Shown here in pieces: positions 34,736 through 44,594 of a DNA stretch of 47,261 nucleotides (the first letter of the stretch is position 1; each line of letters begins with the position of its first letter). Source of the DNA: Candidatus Atribacteria bacterium (GTDB lineage Bacteria; Atribacterota; JS1; SB-45; 34-128); assembly GCA_003451675.1 (NCBI GenBank), contig DMCY01000022.1, forward strand, positions 1 through 47,261, in the 5' to 3' direction. A program made the translations under genes and the position numbers. A model generated the notes under the pieces. It was not told where the DNA came from and did not search any database. It saw only the letters and a list, made by a program, of their open reading frames with translations.

Positions 34736-35638
34736 ATGAAGAACAAGAAGGTTTTAAAATTTCTAAATTACTTGATTTTGGCTACTTTGTTTATTTTAGT
34801 GCTCACCTTTTCATCGCTTGCTGAAACTTCCCCAAATGGAATTATTGGATTTTTAACTGACTGGGGAGAGACAGATTACTTTGTCGGTGCCTGTAAAGGG
34901 GTGATGCTTACCGTAGAACCTGATTTAAAACTGGTAGATATCTCTCATGGTGTAACTCCTTTTGATATTCAAGAAGGCGCAAACACACTTCTCTATGCTG
35001 CCCGAGAGTTTTCGGAAGGTACTGTATTTCTGGCAATTGTAGATCCGGGAGTGGGTACAGAAAGAAAACCTCTTTTAGTTGTAACTAAAAATGATAAATA
35101 TTTTATTGCACCGGATAATGGAATATTGACCCTGGTAATAAATGAGATGGGGATTAAAAAAGTTTATGAACTTAAGAATAATAAATATTTCAGACCCGGA
35201 AAAATTTCTAAAGATTTTCACGGAAGAGATATCTTTTCTCCTGTGGCTGCTCATATAGCTTCGGGGGATTCAGTTTCCGAAGTGGGTCCGGAGCTTAACC
35301 CGAAAGATCTGGTAATGTTACCCATTAAGAAATCCAAGGTTGAAAACAAGACAGCAATCGGTTACGTGGTTTATATTAATCAGTATGGAAATATAATAGT
35401 GAATATTACTCAGGATGAATTTGATGAACTGGGTATCAAACTTGGAGATGATGTCAATGTAAAAATAGGTGACAAGACTCAAAAGATTAAAGTGGGAACG
35501 ACTTATGGAGATGTCCCCGAGGGAGATTGGGTCTGCTTTATTGCCTGTAACGATGTTCTCGAAATTGCTATCAATTGGGGGAATGCCAATGAGTTCTTTC
35601 AGACCGAACTGAATAGTATTGTAGAACTTAAAAAGTAA
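34736..35638 (+). CDS. Exported SAM-hydroxide adenosyltransferase homologue (DUF62 family)
   Basis: The family splits S-adenosylmethionine with hydroxide or halide to adenosine and methionine. The catalytic Asp-Arg-His triad is visible as Asp103, Arg110 and His162 (VDPGVGTER and FHGRDIF), with the spacing of characterised members. PDNGIL and QYGNIIVNI are also typical. The longest frame starts at 34664, but AAGGAGG at 34722-34728 sets ATG 34736 (MKNKKVLKF). From this start residues 9-29 form a clear signal peptide ending SSLAE, so a normally cytosolic enzyme appears exported. The gene stands alone, divergent from the MMPL operon. Confidence 0.88.
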   Translation: MKNKKVLKFLNYLILATLFILVLTFSSLAETSPNGIIGFLTDWGETDYFVGACKGVMLTVEPDLKLVDISHGVTPFDIQEGANTLLYAAREFSEGTVFLAIVDPGVGTERKPLLVVTKNDKYFIAPDNGILTLVINEMGIKKVYELKNNKYFRPGKISKDFHGRDIFSPVAAHIASGDSVSEVGPELNPKDLVMLPIKKSKVENKTAIGYVVYINQYGNIIVNITQDEFDELGIKLGDDVNVKIGDKTQKIKVGTTYGDVPEGDWVCFIACNDVLEIAINWGNANEFFQTELNSIVELKK

Positions 35639-35665
35639 AATAACAAATAAAAATTAGTTTTTAAT

Positions 35666-35713
35666 AATGGGCAGGAATATTAATTATTTTCAAATAATTA
35701 TTTTCTGCCCATT
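35666..35713 (+). terminator. Long hairpin after the DUF62 gene
   Basis: AATGGGCAG and CTGCCCATT bracket an AT-rich inner stem (ATTAATTATTT with AAATAATTA) around a two-base loop. The T-tract is short. It begins 28 bases after the stop codon. Confidence 0.65.
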
Positions 35714-35723
35714 TCTGTCATGA

Positions 35724-35800
35724 TGAATCGAACCCCTACTTCTGGCTCCTGACTTCTATTTTTCCCTACGCAATACGCAATACGATATACGAGATACGAA
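35724..35800. repeat. Partial composite repeat and ATACGC tract
   Basis: GATGAATCGAACCCCTAC is the right end of the composite repeat without its left hairpin. After 'ttctggctcctgac' (shared with 34588-34607) comes an ATACGCAATACG tract at 35766-35800. No gene. Confidence 0.6.
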
Positions 35801-35808
35801 TATAAAGC

Positions 35809-35838
35809 TTGACAAGAAGAGTAATTAAAACTTATAAT
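35809..35838 (+). promoter_or_regulatory. Promoter of the T-box leader
   Basis: TTGACA (35809-35814) and TATAAT (35833-35838), 18-bp spacing. The transcript would start near 35845, just before T-box stem I. Confidence 0.85.
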
Positions 35839-35868
35839 ATTGGTAACACAATATAATAAAAGAAAAAA

Positions 35869-36113
35869 ATAAAAGGGGAAAGTAGGTAAACGGCCAATTT
35901 TAGAGAACTGATGGATGGTGTGAATCAGCAAGTGACTTTACCGAATTCCACCCTGGATAATTTTCTGGTGAAACAAAGTATCCAGAAACGCACTGCTGAT
36001 GTGTTAAAAAATACCCAATGAAGAATAGGATGTTCCTATTGAAATAGGGTGGCACCACGTGATTAAACTCTCGTCCCTAGTAGTAGATATTACTAAGCGA
36101 TGAGAGTTTTTTT
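35869..36113 (+). ncRNA. T-box riboswitch, serine-type
   Basis: Stem I contains AGTA (35881-35884), then GGTAAA (35885-35890) paired with TTTACC (35937-35942), and the opposite GAA (35943-35945): the usual loop E. The distal part shows GATGGTGTGAATC. The specifier is TCC (Ser, 35947-35949) followed by the expected purine A. The T-box AGGG-TGGCACC-ACG (36046-36059) pairs with CGTCCCT (36072-36078) as antiterminator. The competing terminator spans 36065-36113 with a seven-T run. Bulge TGGC pairs with GCCA, so the tRNA must have G73, as tRNA-Ser does. Uncharged tRNA-Ser should switch on archease, rtcB and possibly serS. Confidence 0.93.
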
Positions 36114-36136
36114 ATTTAAAAAGGTAATAAACATTT

Positions 36137-36565
36137 ATGAAAGAATTTGAAATTCTCGAACATACCGCTGATATCGGAATAGCAGCCTATGGTAAAAGCA
36201 AAAGAGAAGTTTTTATCAATGCTGCCAAAGGAATGTTTAATATTATTGCTGGAAATAATAGCAACTTAATAAATAATAATTTTTCTTGTAAGGTTACGCT
36301 TAAGGCGAAAGGCCTGGAAGATTTGCTGGTAGCCTGGCTTAATGAACTTCTATATATCGGTGAAACCAGATTAGTAATTCTTAACAAATTTCAGATAAAG
36401 GAATTATCTAATTTTCAGATTAAAGCGGAAGTTGAGGGGATGAAAATCAACCCTCCTTCCGTTAAAATAGAAAAAGAGATAAAAGCAACAACTTATCATC
36501 GTTTAGAAATTAAAAAAGATGAGGAAAGCGGACTCTGGGGCGCCCGTGTAATTTTTGATATCTAA
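36137..36565 (+). CDS. Archease (RtcB cofactor)
   Basis: A 142-residue acidic protein that speeds guanylylation and turnover of RtcB. The N-terminal EILEHTADIG and the middle LLVAWLNELLYIGE are diagnostic. It is the first gene after the T-box terminator and lies 14 bases before rtcB, so the pair is co-expressed. Confidence 0.94.
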   Translation: MKEFEILEHTADIGIAAYGKSKREVFINAAKGMFNIIAGNNSNLINNNFSCKVTLKAKGLEDLLVAWLNELLYIGETRLVILNKFQIKELSNFQIKAEVEGMKINPPSVKIEKEIKATTYHRLEIKKDEESGLWGARVIFDI

Positions 36566-36579
36566 AAAAAGGAATTAAT

Positions 36580-38037
36580 ATGAAACAACCCTGGGAAGGA
36601 CATTTAAAAAAAATAGATGATTATCGCTGGGAGATTCCCAAGACCTATAACACTGGGATGAGAGTTCCCGGTCTGATTTATGCCTCTTCAAATTTATTGG
36701 AAAAAATACGCCAGGATCAGGCTCCGGAACAGGTAGCCAATGTAGCTTTTTTACCGGGGATTGTAGGTTGTTCATTGGCTATGCCTGATATCCACTGGGG
36801 TTATGGTTTCTGTATTGGCGGAGTAGCGGCTACCTCCCTAGATAATGGAGTTATCTCCCCCGGAGGAGTGGGCTTTGACATAAATTGCGGAATCAGATTA
36901 GTAAGGACTAATTTGACCTTAAAAGAAGTAAAGCCGAAAATTGAATTATTAGTAAATGAATTATTCAGGGCTATTCCCTCTGGTGTAGGTTCGAAAGGGA
37001 AGATAAAAATAAGTTATAATGAAATAAGAAATGTTTTAAGAAGAGGTTCTAAATGGGCAGTAGAGAGAGGTTTTGGCTGGGAAGAAGATATCTTATTTAC
37101 TGAAGAAGAAGGATGTATGAAAGAAACCAACCCCGATTTGGTTAGCAAGCATGCGATGGAAAGAGGAAAACCTCAATTAGGCACTCTTGGCTCAGGAAAT
37201 CATTTTTTAGAGATTCAGGTAATCGATAAAGTTTATGACCCTGAAGTTGCCCGGGAACTGGGATTAGAAGAAGGCCAAATTACCGTAATGATTCATTGTG
37301 GTTCACGGGGATTAGGGCATCAAGTATGTACTGACTACCTGGTAACTATGCAGAAAGCGGTAAGAAGATATGGAATTCAACTTCCCGACCGGCAGCTAGC
37401 TTGTGCACCTCTGTCTTCACCGGAAGGGAAAAATTATTATGCGGCTATGGCCTGTGCGGCAAATTACGCTTGGGCGAATCGCCAATGTATAATGCACTGG
37501 ACTCGGGAGGTATTTGGCAGGGTTTTTCAAAGCACTCCGGAAGAATTAGGATTGAAGTTAATCTATGATGTAGCCCATAATATTGCTAAAATGGAAGAAC
37601 ATAGTGTGGAGGGCAAGAAAGTAAAATTATGTGTCCATAGAAAAGGAGCTACCCGGGCCTTTCCCCCTTTTCATCCTGATATACCGGAAAGATACAAGAA
37701 GATAGGACAGCCGGTTTTAATTCCGGGAGATATGGGACGCTGTTCTTATTGTTTGGTAGGAACTAAAAAGGCGATGGAAGAGACTTTTGGTTCAACCTGT
37801 CATGGAGCAGGAAGGGTGATGAGCAGAACCTCAGCAAAAAAACAGGCTAGAGGGAGAGACATTCAACAAGAATTAAGAGAAAAGGGAATAATTGTAAAAG
37901 CAGAAAGCCGGGGAACCCTGGCTGAAGAGATGTCCGAGGTCTATAAAGATGTAAGTGAAGTGGTCGAAGTAATGCATCAGACCGGTATATCTAAAAAGGT
38001 GGTGCGAATGCGACCATTGGGAGTTATTAAGGGATAA
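36580..38037 (+). CDS. rtcB: RtcB RNA-splicing ligase
   Basis: A 485-residue GTP-dependent ligase joining 2',3'-cyclic phosphate or 3'-phosphate ends to 5'-OH RNA. The Mn ligands Asp100 and Cys103 lie in GVGFDINCGIRL. Further metal and GMP site motifs are GSGNHFLEIQ, HCGSRGLGHQ and CVHRKGATRAF. The guanylylated His408 is in STCHGAGR. The length is standard. It forms an operon with archease behind a serine T-box, which is unusual: this leader normally controls serS, here the next gene. Confidence 0.96.
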   Translation: MKQPWEGHLKKIDDYRWEIPKTYNTGMRVPGLIYASSNLLEKIRQDQAPEQVANVAFLPGIVGCSLAMPDIHWGYGFCIGGVAATSLDNGVISPGGVGFDINCGIRLVRTNLTLKEVKPKIELLVNELFRAIPSGVGSKGKIKISYNEIRNVLRRGSKWAVERGFGWEEDILFTEEEGCMKETNPDLVSKHAMERGKPQLGTLGSGNHFLEIQVIDKVYDPEVARELGLEEGQITVMIHCGSRGLGHQVCTDYLVTMQKAVRRYGIQLPDRQLACAPLSSPEGKNYYAAMACAANYAWANRQCIMHWTREVFGRVFQSTPEELGLKLIYDVAHNIAKMEEHSVEGKKVKLCVHRKGATRAFPPFHPDIPERYKKIGQPVLIPGDMGRCSYCLVGTKKAMEETFGSTCHGAGRVMSRTSAKKQARGRDIQQELREKGIIVKAESRGTLAEEMSEVYKDVSEVVEVMHQTGISKKVVRMRPLGVIKG

Positions 38038-39668
<1,631 letters not shown>

Positions 39669-39708
39669 AATATCAAATAGAAACTATTCTATAACGAAAA
39701 GTGAGTAA

Positions 39709-40335
39709 ATGTTGATGAACGAAAAAATATTTAAAAATATTAGGGATGCAATAGAAGATATATATAATGGGGAAATGGTAGTAATTGTAGATGGTGAAGA
39801 TAGAGAAAACGAGGGAGATTTGGCTATAGCGGCAGAAAAGGTAAGTCCCGAGAAGATAAATTTTATGGCTAAATACTGTCGGGGATTAATTTGTACGCCG
39901 GTTAATGAAGAAATAATTAACAGATTAAATCTTTATCCTATGGTTCCTCATAATCCGGACCCTGATGCTGCCGCCTTTACCGTATCTGTGGATGCCAAAA
40001 TAACTAAAACGGGTATTTCGGTCTATGATAGGGCAAAGACAATTCTTACTCTTATTGATTCACAATCAAAGCCGGATGATTTTAAAAAACCAGGGCATAT
40101 CTTTCCTTTAAGAACAAGAAAGGGCGGGGTTCTGGAAAGAGCGGGGCATACTGAAGCAGTAGTCGATTTGGTAAAATTAGCCGGACTATACCCCGCAGGT
40201 GTAATTTGTGAAATTTTAAATGAGGACGGTACTACTGCAAAAATACCTGAGCTTAAAAATTTTATAAAAATTCATAATTTAAAGATGATTACCATTGAGG
40301 ATTTAATACAGTATCGAATTGAGTATAAACAATAA
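39709..40335 (+). CDS. ribB: 3,4-dihydroxy-2-butanone 4-phosphate synthase
   Basis: Makes the four-carbon unit of riboflavin from ribulose 5-phosphate. DGEDRENEGDL near residue 25-35 binds the substrate and Mg, and RAGHTEAVVDLVKLAG carries the other active-site residues. At 208 residues it is the single-domain form without GTP cyclohydrolase II. Translation may start at ATG 39709 or ATG 39715 (MNEKIFKNI); GTGAG lies close to both. There is no FMN riboswitch upstream and no other rib gene in the window. Confidence 0.94.
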   Translation: MLMNEKIFKNIRDAIEDIYNGEMVVIVDGEDRENEGDLAIAAEKVSPEKINFMAKYCRGLICTPVNEEIINRLNLYPMVPHNPDPDAAAFTVSVDAKITKTGISVYDRAKTILTLIDSQSKPDDFKKPGHIFPLRTRKGGVLERAGHTEAVVDLVKLAGLYPAGVICEILNEDGTTAKIPELKNFIKIHNLKMITIEDLIQYRIEYKQ

Positions 40336-40375
40336 AAAATATAAAACTTACGGTAGAGAATCAAATAGTAGAATT

Positions 40376-40419
40376 TACATAAGGATTGTAATTTTCTAAT
40401 TACAATCCTTATGTATTTT
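40376..40419 (+). terminator. Terminator after ribB
   Basis: A perfect 18-bp stem (40376-40393 with 40398-40415), loop TTCT, then TTTT. The permease remnant begins directly after it. Confidence 0.88.
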
Positions 40420-40426
40420 GTAGTGA

Positions 40427-41164
40427 CCTTTTGGTTGTTTATTTGGAGTAAGTATAACTATTATCTTTAATAATGTAATTTTAGGGATATTTTTAGCCCT
40501 TTTTGCCGGAGCAATTATTGGTTTATTTAATGTATTATTAATAGGAGGGATGGGATTATCCCCTTTTGTGGTAACTTTGGGTACTACTTTTGTTGCTGGA
40601 AGATTACAGTATATTGTTTCGTCGAGAGTAGACATTGAAGGAATGGGCGGAACTTATCTTATCTTACCTGGTTCAATGGAGTTTTTAAGTTCGGATTTGA
40701 GTATATTCTTAATTTTTATAGGAAGCTGTGGTTTAATCTTCTTTTTATTTGAGAAATTAACCTATGGTCGCCAAGTAAAATCTGTGGGGGAAAATCCTAT
40801 AGCATCATGGTTATCGGGAGTAAAAACGCGGTATATTGCTGGAAGTACCTATATTATATCAGAAGTACTGGCAGCGATTGTGGGTTTGCTTTTAGCAAGC
40901 TTGTAAGGAGTTGTTAGGGTGGGCTTAGGGAATGATTATCTAATGGATACATTTATAAACCCCCTTTTAGGTATGGTAGTATTTGGTAGATTTTCTACTC
41001 TGGGGGTAATTATAAGTGCCCTGGTTATAACTGCTGTATTAAATATTTGTATAATTCTGGGGATGAATTTAACCTTAATCCAAATTACCAAAAGAGGAGT
41101 GCTGTTAGGAATTATACTCATTAGAGGGATTCAATTACAAAGGCAGAGGAGAAAGTTTCTATGA
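40427..41164 (+). pseudogene. Sugar ABC transporter permease remnant (RbsC type)
   Basis: From 40427 an open frame with no start codon reads ILGIFLALFAGAIIGLFNVL and SPFVVTLGTTFVAGRL, the core of ribose/xylose-type permeases. An in-frame TAA at 40904-40906 interrupts it. The same frame then continues with GNDYLMDTFINPLLGMVVFG and the C-terminal helices to 41164. The N-terminal half is missing. No substrate-binding protein or ATPase gene is nearby, so this is a decayed gene. Confidence 0.88.
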
Positions 41165-41352
41165 TAATAAGAGCAGTTTTGGGAGATATTGAAGCCAGCA
41201 AGCTAAAGAAAGTATCGATGCACGAACATTGTTTAAGATTTTTATTTGGAATATTTGTAAAAAAATTAGTAGAAAAAGGCGTTTCTCCTGAGGATATCAT
41301 TCAGATTACTGAGAAAAATCCGCCTCTTGCTTTATCGATTTCGCGCCAATAA
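41161..41352 (+). pseudogene. Phosphotriesterase-family remnant with internal deletion
   Basis: The 63-codon frame joins the start of a phosphotriesterase-like hydrolase (VLGDIEASKLKKVSMHEH, with the metal motif His21-x-His23) directly to a C-terminal end (FVKKLVEKGVSPEDIIQITE then NPPLAL). Some 250 internal codons are absent, yet the frame is kept. The start overlaps the permease end by 4 bp. It is not expected to be functional. Confidence 0.75.
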
Positions 41353-41382
41353 ATAAAATAAATATTTAAAAAGGAGAAAATC

Positions 41383-42027
41383 ATGAGTAAAGATTTAAGA
41401 GAAGAGATTATTAAGTATGGGAAAATTATATATGCAGGGAAACATGTAGAGGGAACCGGGGGCAATATAAGTGCAAGAATCCCTCAGGATAGAAATTTAT
41501 TTATGATTACTCCTAGTGGTATGTCTTATAATGAACTAAAACCGGAAGACATTGTAATATGTAATTTAGATGGAGAAATAATTGAAGGAAATCGTAAACC
41601 ATCAATTGAGAAAAATATGCATGCTGAAATTTATAAGGTAAGAGAAGATGTAGATGCAATAATCCATACACATTCCTTATATTCCACTGCATTGGCCATT
41701 GCCAGAACCCCGCTTCCAGCTATCGAAGCAGGTTTAGCGTTAATTGGAGATACAATTGATGTAGCAGAATACGCTAACCCAGGGACAAAAGAATTAGCGC
41801 AAAACGTAGCTAAAACATTAGGTGAAAAAGGTGCTGTTTTAGTAGCTAATCATGGGCTGGTAGCAGTTTCAAATAATTTAAAAGGAGCATTTAAAATTGT
41901 TGGGCAAGTTGAACATGGTGGGCGATTGTATTTCCTTGCCAGCACAGCTGGTAAAGTATTTATGATTCCTAAAAAAGAATGTGAAGAGATAAGGCAGTTT
42001 GTGGTAAAAAAATACGGACAAAAATAA
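41383..42027 (+). CDS. Class II aldolase / sugar-phosphate epimerase family protein
   Basis: A 214-residue zinc enzyme resembling L-fuculose-phosphate aldolase and ribulose-phosphate 4-epimerase. The zinc ligands are His95, His97 and His157 (HTHSLYS and ANHGLV), with Glu76 in KPSIEKNMH as catalytic acid/base. GTGGNISARI binds phosphate. AAAAGGAG precedes the ATG. It is the only intact gene of a decayed sugar-use cluster, so it may be a leftover or be kept for another role. Its exact substrate cannot be read from sequence. Confidence 0.9.
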   Translation: MSKDLREEIIKYGKIIYAGKHVEGTGGNISARIPQDRNLFMITPSGMSYNELKPEDIVICNLDGEIIEGNRKPSIEKNMHAEIYKVREDVDAIIHTHSLYSTALAIARTPLPAIEAGLALIGDTIDVAEYANPGTKELAQNVAKTLGEKGAVLVANHGLVAVSNNLKGAFKIVGQVEHGGRLYFLASTAGKVFMIPKKECEEIRQFVVKKYGQK

Positions 42028-42058
42028 TATAAAAAAATTAGAAGGAAACAAAATATAA

Positions 42059-42232
42059 GATGGACTGGTTTTATTTACTTTAGGATATATGATCTTGCCT
42101 TTAAAACAATTTAAATTTGATTTATATTTTTGGGTAACCTGTTCTTTAACGGCATTAATGGGCATAGTTCTGTGTATTATATTCTTTAAAGAATATAATA
42201 CTTTTAGTATAAGATCAGTTAAAAAAGAATAA
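42059..42232 (+). pseudogene. Membrane-protein remnant
   Basis: An open frame without a proper start encodes two hydrophobic segments (LVLFTLGYMILPLK and YFWVTCSLTALMGIVLCIIF) and a basic tail. It looks like the C-terminal end of a transporter, family not recognised. Confidence 0.5.
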
Positions 42233-42522
42233 CTTAAAGATGCTGCCCATCTTTAGGGGAAAGATACGGAAAATACTCAAAGGATAATCAAAAAAGAATT
42301 AGCTGATAATAAGATAAGGATTACTCAGATTGCTCTGGCTGGAGAAAAGGTGGTCCTTTAGATGGTCAGGGGGCAATTAATAAAAAAGATTTTGAAAAAG
42401 TCTTGAAACTACGTTATAAGATTATGAGTTGGGATGTTAAAACCGGGATCCCCTCTTCAGAAAAATTAATTGAGTTAGGTCTCGATTGGCTTGTAGAGGA
42501 GATTCGGGGTATAAGTGGTTAA
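42233..42522 (+). pseudogene. Aldehyde:ferredoxin oxidoreductase remnant
   Basis: LKDAAHL-stop-GKDTENTQRII shows TAG (42254-42256) where the family has Trp (LWGKDT). IALAGEKVVL follows, matching the IGPAGE segment. After another stop and a frame change the C-terminus appears: RYKIMSWDVKTGIPSSEKLI then ELGL. The long middle part is gone. AORs are tungsten enzymes oxidising aldehydes with ferredoxin. Confidence 0.8.
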
Positions 42523-42642
42523 GATAATATCTTTAATTATAAGAAAGGACTTTCTAACACCTCTTTATTAAATTTTTAATTATATATTGACCAACTAGCT
42601 GAATAAATGTTATTCTTTATAAGTAAAAAATAGATGATTAAT

Positions 42643-42730
<88 letters not shown>

Positions 42731-42754
42731 GATATAAAATTTTCATCATAGGGC

Positions 42755-42782
42755 TTGACATTAATCTAAAACGTGATATAAT
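42755..42782 (+). promoter_or_regulatory. Promoter of a candidate small RNA
   Basis: TTGACA (42755-42760) and TATAAT (42777-42782), 16-bp spacing, 25 bases after the tRNA. No reading frame follows before the terminator at 42843. Confidence 0.75.
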
Positions 42783-42788
42783 TTTTTC

Positions 42789-42880
42789 GTTTAAAAGCTA
42801 TTAAACAATAAAACAGATAGCTTTTTCATTTTAATACCTCCTAAACTCGCCTTACTTTTTAAGCAAGGCGAGTTTTTTTT
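42789..42880 (+). ncRNA. Candidate small RNA with anti-Shine-Dalgarno motif
   Basis: Between the promoter and the terminator lie two hairpins and no ORF. Hairpin 1 is AAAAGCTAT/ATAGCTTTT (42793-42825, 15-base loop). The single-stranded linker carries TACCTCCT (42835-42842), complementary to ribosome binding sites. Hairpin 2 is AAACTCGCCTT/AAGGCGAGTTT (42843-42875) followed by eight T: an intrinsic terminator. This layout resembles trans-acting small RNAs, but no homologue is known to me. Confidence 0.55.
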
Positions 42881-42890
42881 ACATAAGCTT

Positions 42891-42912
42891 ACCAGGAGAC
42901 GGTCCTCTGTCA
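42891..42912 (+). repeat. REP copy I (GGTCCTCT type, variant)
   Basis: ACCAGGAGACGGTCCTCTGT: one base differs from the core (GGAGA for GGGGA). It is a solitary copy, 15 kb from the others. Confidence 0.75.
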
Positions 42913-42949
42913 GGTTTTATATGCAACTTTTTCATTATTTCCCCGATTG

Positions 42950-42978
42950 TTGCCATACAGAAGTCATAATAGTATGAT
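42950..42978 (+). promoter_or_regulatory. Promoter of the WYL regulator
   Basis: TTGCCA (42950-42955) and TATGAT (42973-42978), 17-bp spacing. Confidence 0.55.
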
Positions 42979-43024
42979 ATACTTATAAAAATACAACTAT
43001 TTATTTAACCGGAGGTAAAAAAAG

Positions 43025-43984
43025 ATGAACAAGATTGAAAGATTAATGAACACCATTATTATCCTAAAGACCCATCCCGGCATAGGGGTAGAAAGTTTAG
43101 CTCGGATACTCGGTATCTCCTGCCGCACCATCTATCGGGATTTCAATACCTTAGCCCTTGCTGGTCTACCGGTACACTCCTCCACCGGACCTCACGGCGG
43201 CTACTATATCGATGAACACTACTTCCTGCCTCCCTTAAGATTTACCGGTGAAGAGGCCGCTTCCCTATTCCTGGCCGGAAACTTTCTCCTTCAGCAGAAA
43301 GGATTCCCCTATCAGAAAGCCATGCACCTGGCCCTGCTTAAAATTGAAAACCTCCTGGAGAAGGATAACAAAAAATACATCCGTGAAGCAAAAGACTCTA
43401 TCTCTTTTAATATCCAGAAACTAAAAGACTATGAAGATTACAATGAAACCTTTGCCCTGCTAAACGAAGCCATCCTCAATAAAAAACAGGTTCACCTTAA
43501 ATACTACACCATCAGTCGGGACGAAATAACCACTCGCACCGTAAACCCCTACCATCTGATGTTCCGCCAGGGGGCCTGGTATCTTATCGCTTACTGCCAC
43601 TGGCGTAAAAAGACCAAGATATTCAGAATAGACCGGATTAAAGAGCTTCGGATTACCGAAGACACCTTTACTGTCTCTTCCAAATTTTCACTTTCTGATT
43701 ATATGGGTAAAAGCTGGCAGGTAATAAGAGGGAAAGACCAGAAGATTAGAGTAAAAATATTTCCTCCCGTCTCCCGCTGGGCTAGAGAAGAGCTAAGACA
43801 CCCCACTCAGAAGATAAGAAAACTATCCGACGGCTCTATCATTTTCTCTGCCAAGGTAAGCGGCATAACCGAAGTTAAGAAATGGATTCTGGGAATGGGC
43901 AGCTATGCCGAGGTCCTTGCCCCCAAAAGCCTCCGCCGGGAGATAGAGGAAGAAATCTCCGGAATGAAGAAAAGATATAAATAA
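43025..43984 (+). CDS. WYL-domain transcriptional regulator
   Basis: A 319-residue regulator: an N-terminal DeoR-type helix-turn-helix (GVESLARILGISCRTIYRDF), a linker and a WYL domain from about residue 140 (LKYYTISRDEITTRTVNPYH, WYLIAYCHWRKKTKIFRIDR), then the C-terminal extension. WYL proteins sense ligands or nucleic acid and often control stress or defence genes. The RBS is CCGGAGG. The gene is visibly richer in C-ending codons than its AT-rich neighbours, which suggests a different origin. The downstream neighbour is a decayed gene on the other strand, so its target is unclear. Confidence 0.9.
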   Translation: MNKIERLMNTIIILKTHPGIGVESLARILGISCRTIYRDFNTLALAGLPVHSSTGPHGGYYIDEHYFLPPLRFTGEEAASLFLAGNFLLQQKGFPYQKAMHLALLKIENLLEKDNKKYIREAKDSISFNIQKLKDYEDYNETFALLNEAILNKKQVHLKYYTISRDEITTRTVNPYHLMFRQGAWYLIAYCHWRKKTKIFRIDRIKELRITEDTFTVSSKFSLSDYMGKSWQVIRGKDQKIRVKIFPPVSRWAREELRHPTQKIRKLSDGSIIFSAKVSGITEVKKWILGMGSYAEVLAPKSLRREIEEEISGMKKRYK

Positions 43985-44268
43985 ACTATCTCAAAATCTA
44001 ATTCAACCATCCGTTCTCTCACCGCTTCCATCTTTTCTTCTCCTTTCTCTTTTATTTTTTTAAAATCAGCAGCCACAGCAGTAGCATCTTCCCTATTTGC
44101 TGCTGTTATATTGGTATTGTTAGTATTGGTATTGTTAGGGTGCAAATTTTGAACCACCCCGGGTGCAATATTTGCACCACCCCCCATAGGGGTGACCTTA
44201 TAGAAATTAGATTGATAATTTCCCTGAGCAGTTCTTCTCTTTATTATCTTTTTAATCAGTTTTTCTTA
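43985..44268 (-). pseudogene. Replication-initiator-like HTH protein remnant
   Basis: The minus-strand frame, open from 44267, reads KKIIKRRTAQGNYQSNFYKV, then MGGGANIAPGVVQNLHP, an Asn/Thr repeat (NNTNTNNTN) and a helical end (KMEAVRERMVELDFE). This order resembles the tail of HTH replication-initiator-like proteins of mobile elements: a wing with Lys-Arg-Arg, a Gly/Asn linker and a C-terminal helix. No start is present and the end runs into the WYL gene. The family call is from pattern memory and uncertain. Confidence 0.4.
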
Positions 44269-44461
44269 TTACTCATCACTAATTACTGTTTTTAGCTTAT
44301 AGGCTTTAAGGAAACTGTTACATATCTAGTGTATGAACTTAAACTTCAGCTGCTTTAATTTCCTAAAGCACTTATTTGTTTAACCACATTAATTTTTTAA
44401 AAAGCAGGATTTTCAAAAATAAAATACACGTTTCGTTTTAATATATAATAAATAAAATTAC
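44269..44461. other. AT-rich intergenic stretch
   Basis: I see no gene. TTTAAGGAAACTG and CTTTAATTTCCTAAAG form loose dyads near 44310-44385. The region leads to the operator array. Confidence 0.35.
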
Positions 44462-44566
44462 TTTAAGTCAATTATGCTTGGCTTAAAAGTTGAAAAATAA
44501 TTCTAAGTCAGGTATAATTGACTTGTAACTGAAATATCATTTTAAATCAAGAAGATTTGACTTAAA
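44462..44566 (+). promoter_or_regulatory. Three phased operators and promoter of the Fic gene
   Basis: Three dyads of the form TTTAAGTCAA-N6-TTGACTTAAA lie at 44462-44487, 44502-44527 and 44541-44566. The outer two have one mismatch between arms; the middle one is less perfect. Their centres are 40 and 39 bp apart, close to four helical turns. A promoter, TTGAAA (44490-44495) and TATAAT (44513-44518) with 17-bp spacing, puts its -10 box in the middle dyad. This layout predicts tight autorepression. Confidence 0.75.
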
Positions 44567-44594
44567 AACAATTAAAGTCCGGGAGGGCAAATTT

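Noticed and set aside
35946..35949. Phenylalanine (TTC) reading of the T-box specifier
   Set aside because: TTC would be followed by C rather than a purine, and the TGGC bulge needs G73, while tRNA-Phe has A73.
39669..39708. FMN riboswitch before ribB
   Set aside because: Only 40 bases separate serS from ribB, too short for the aptamer.
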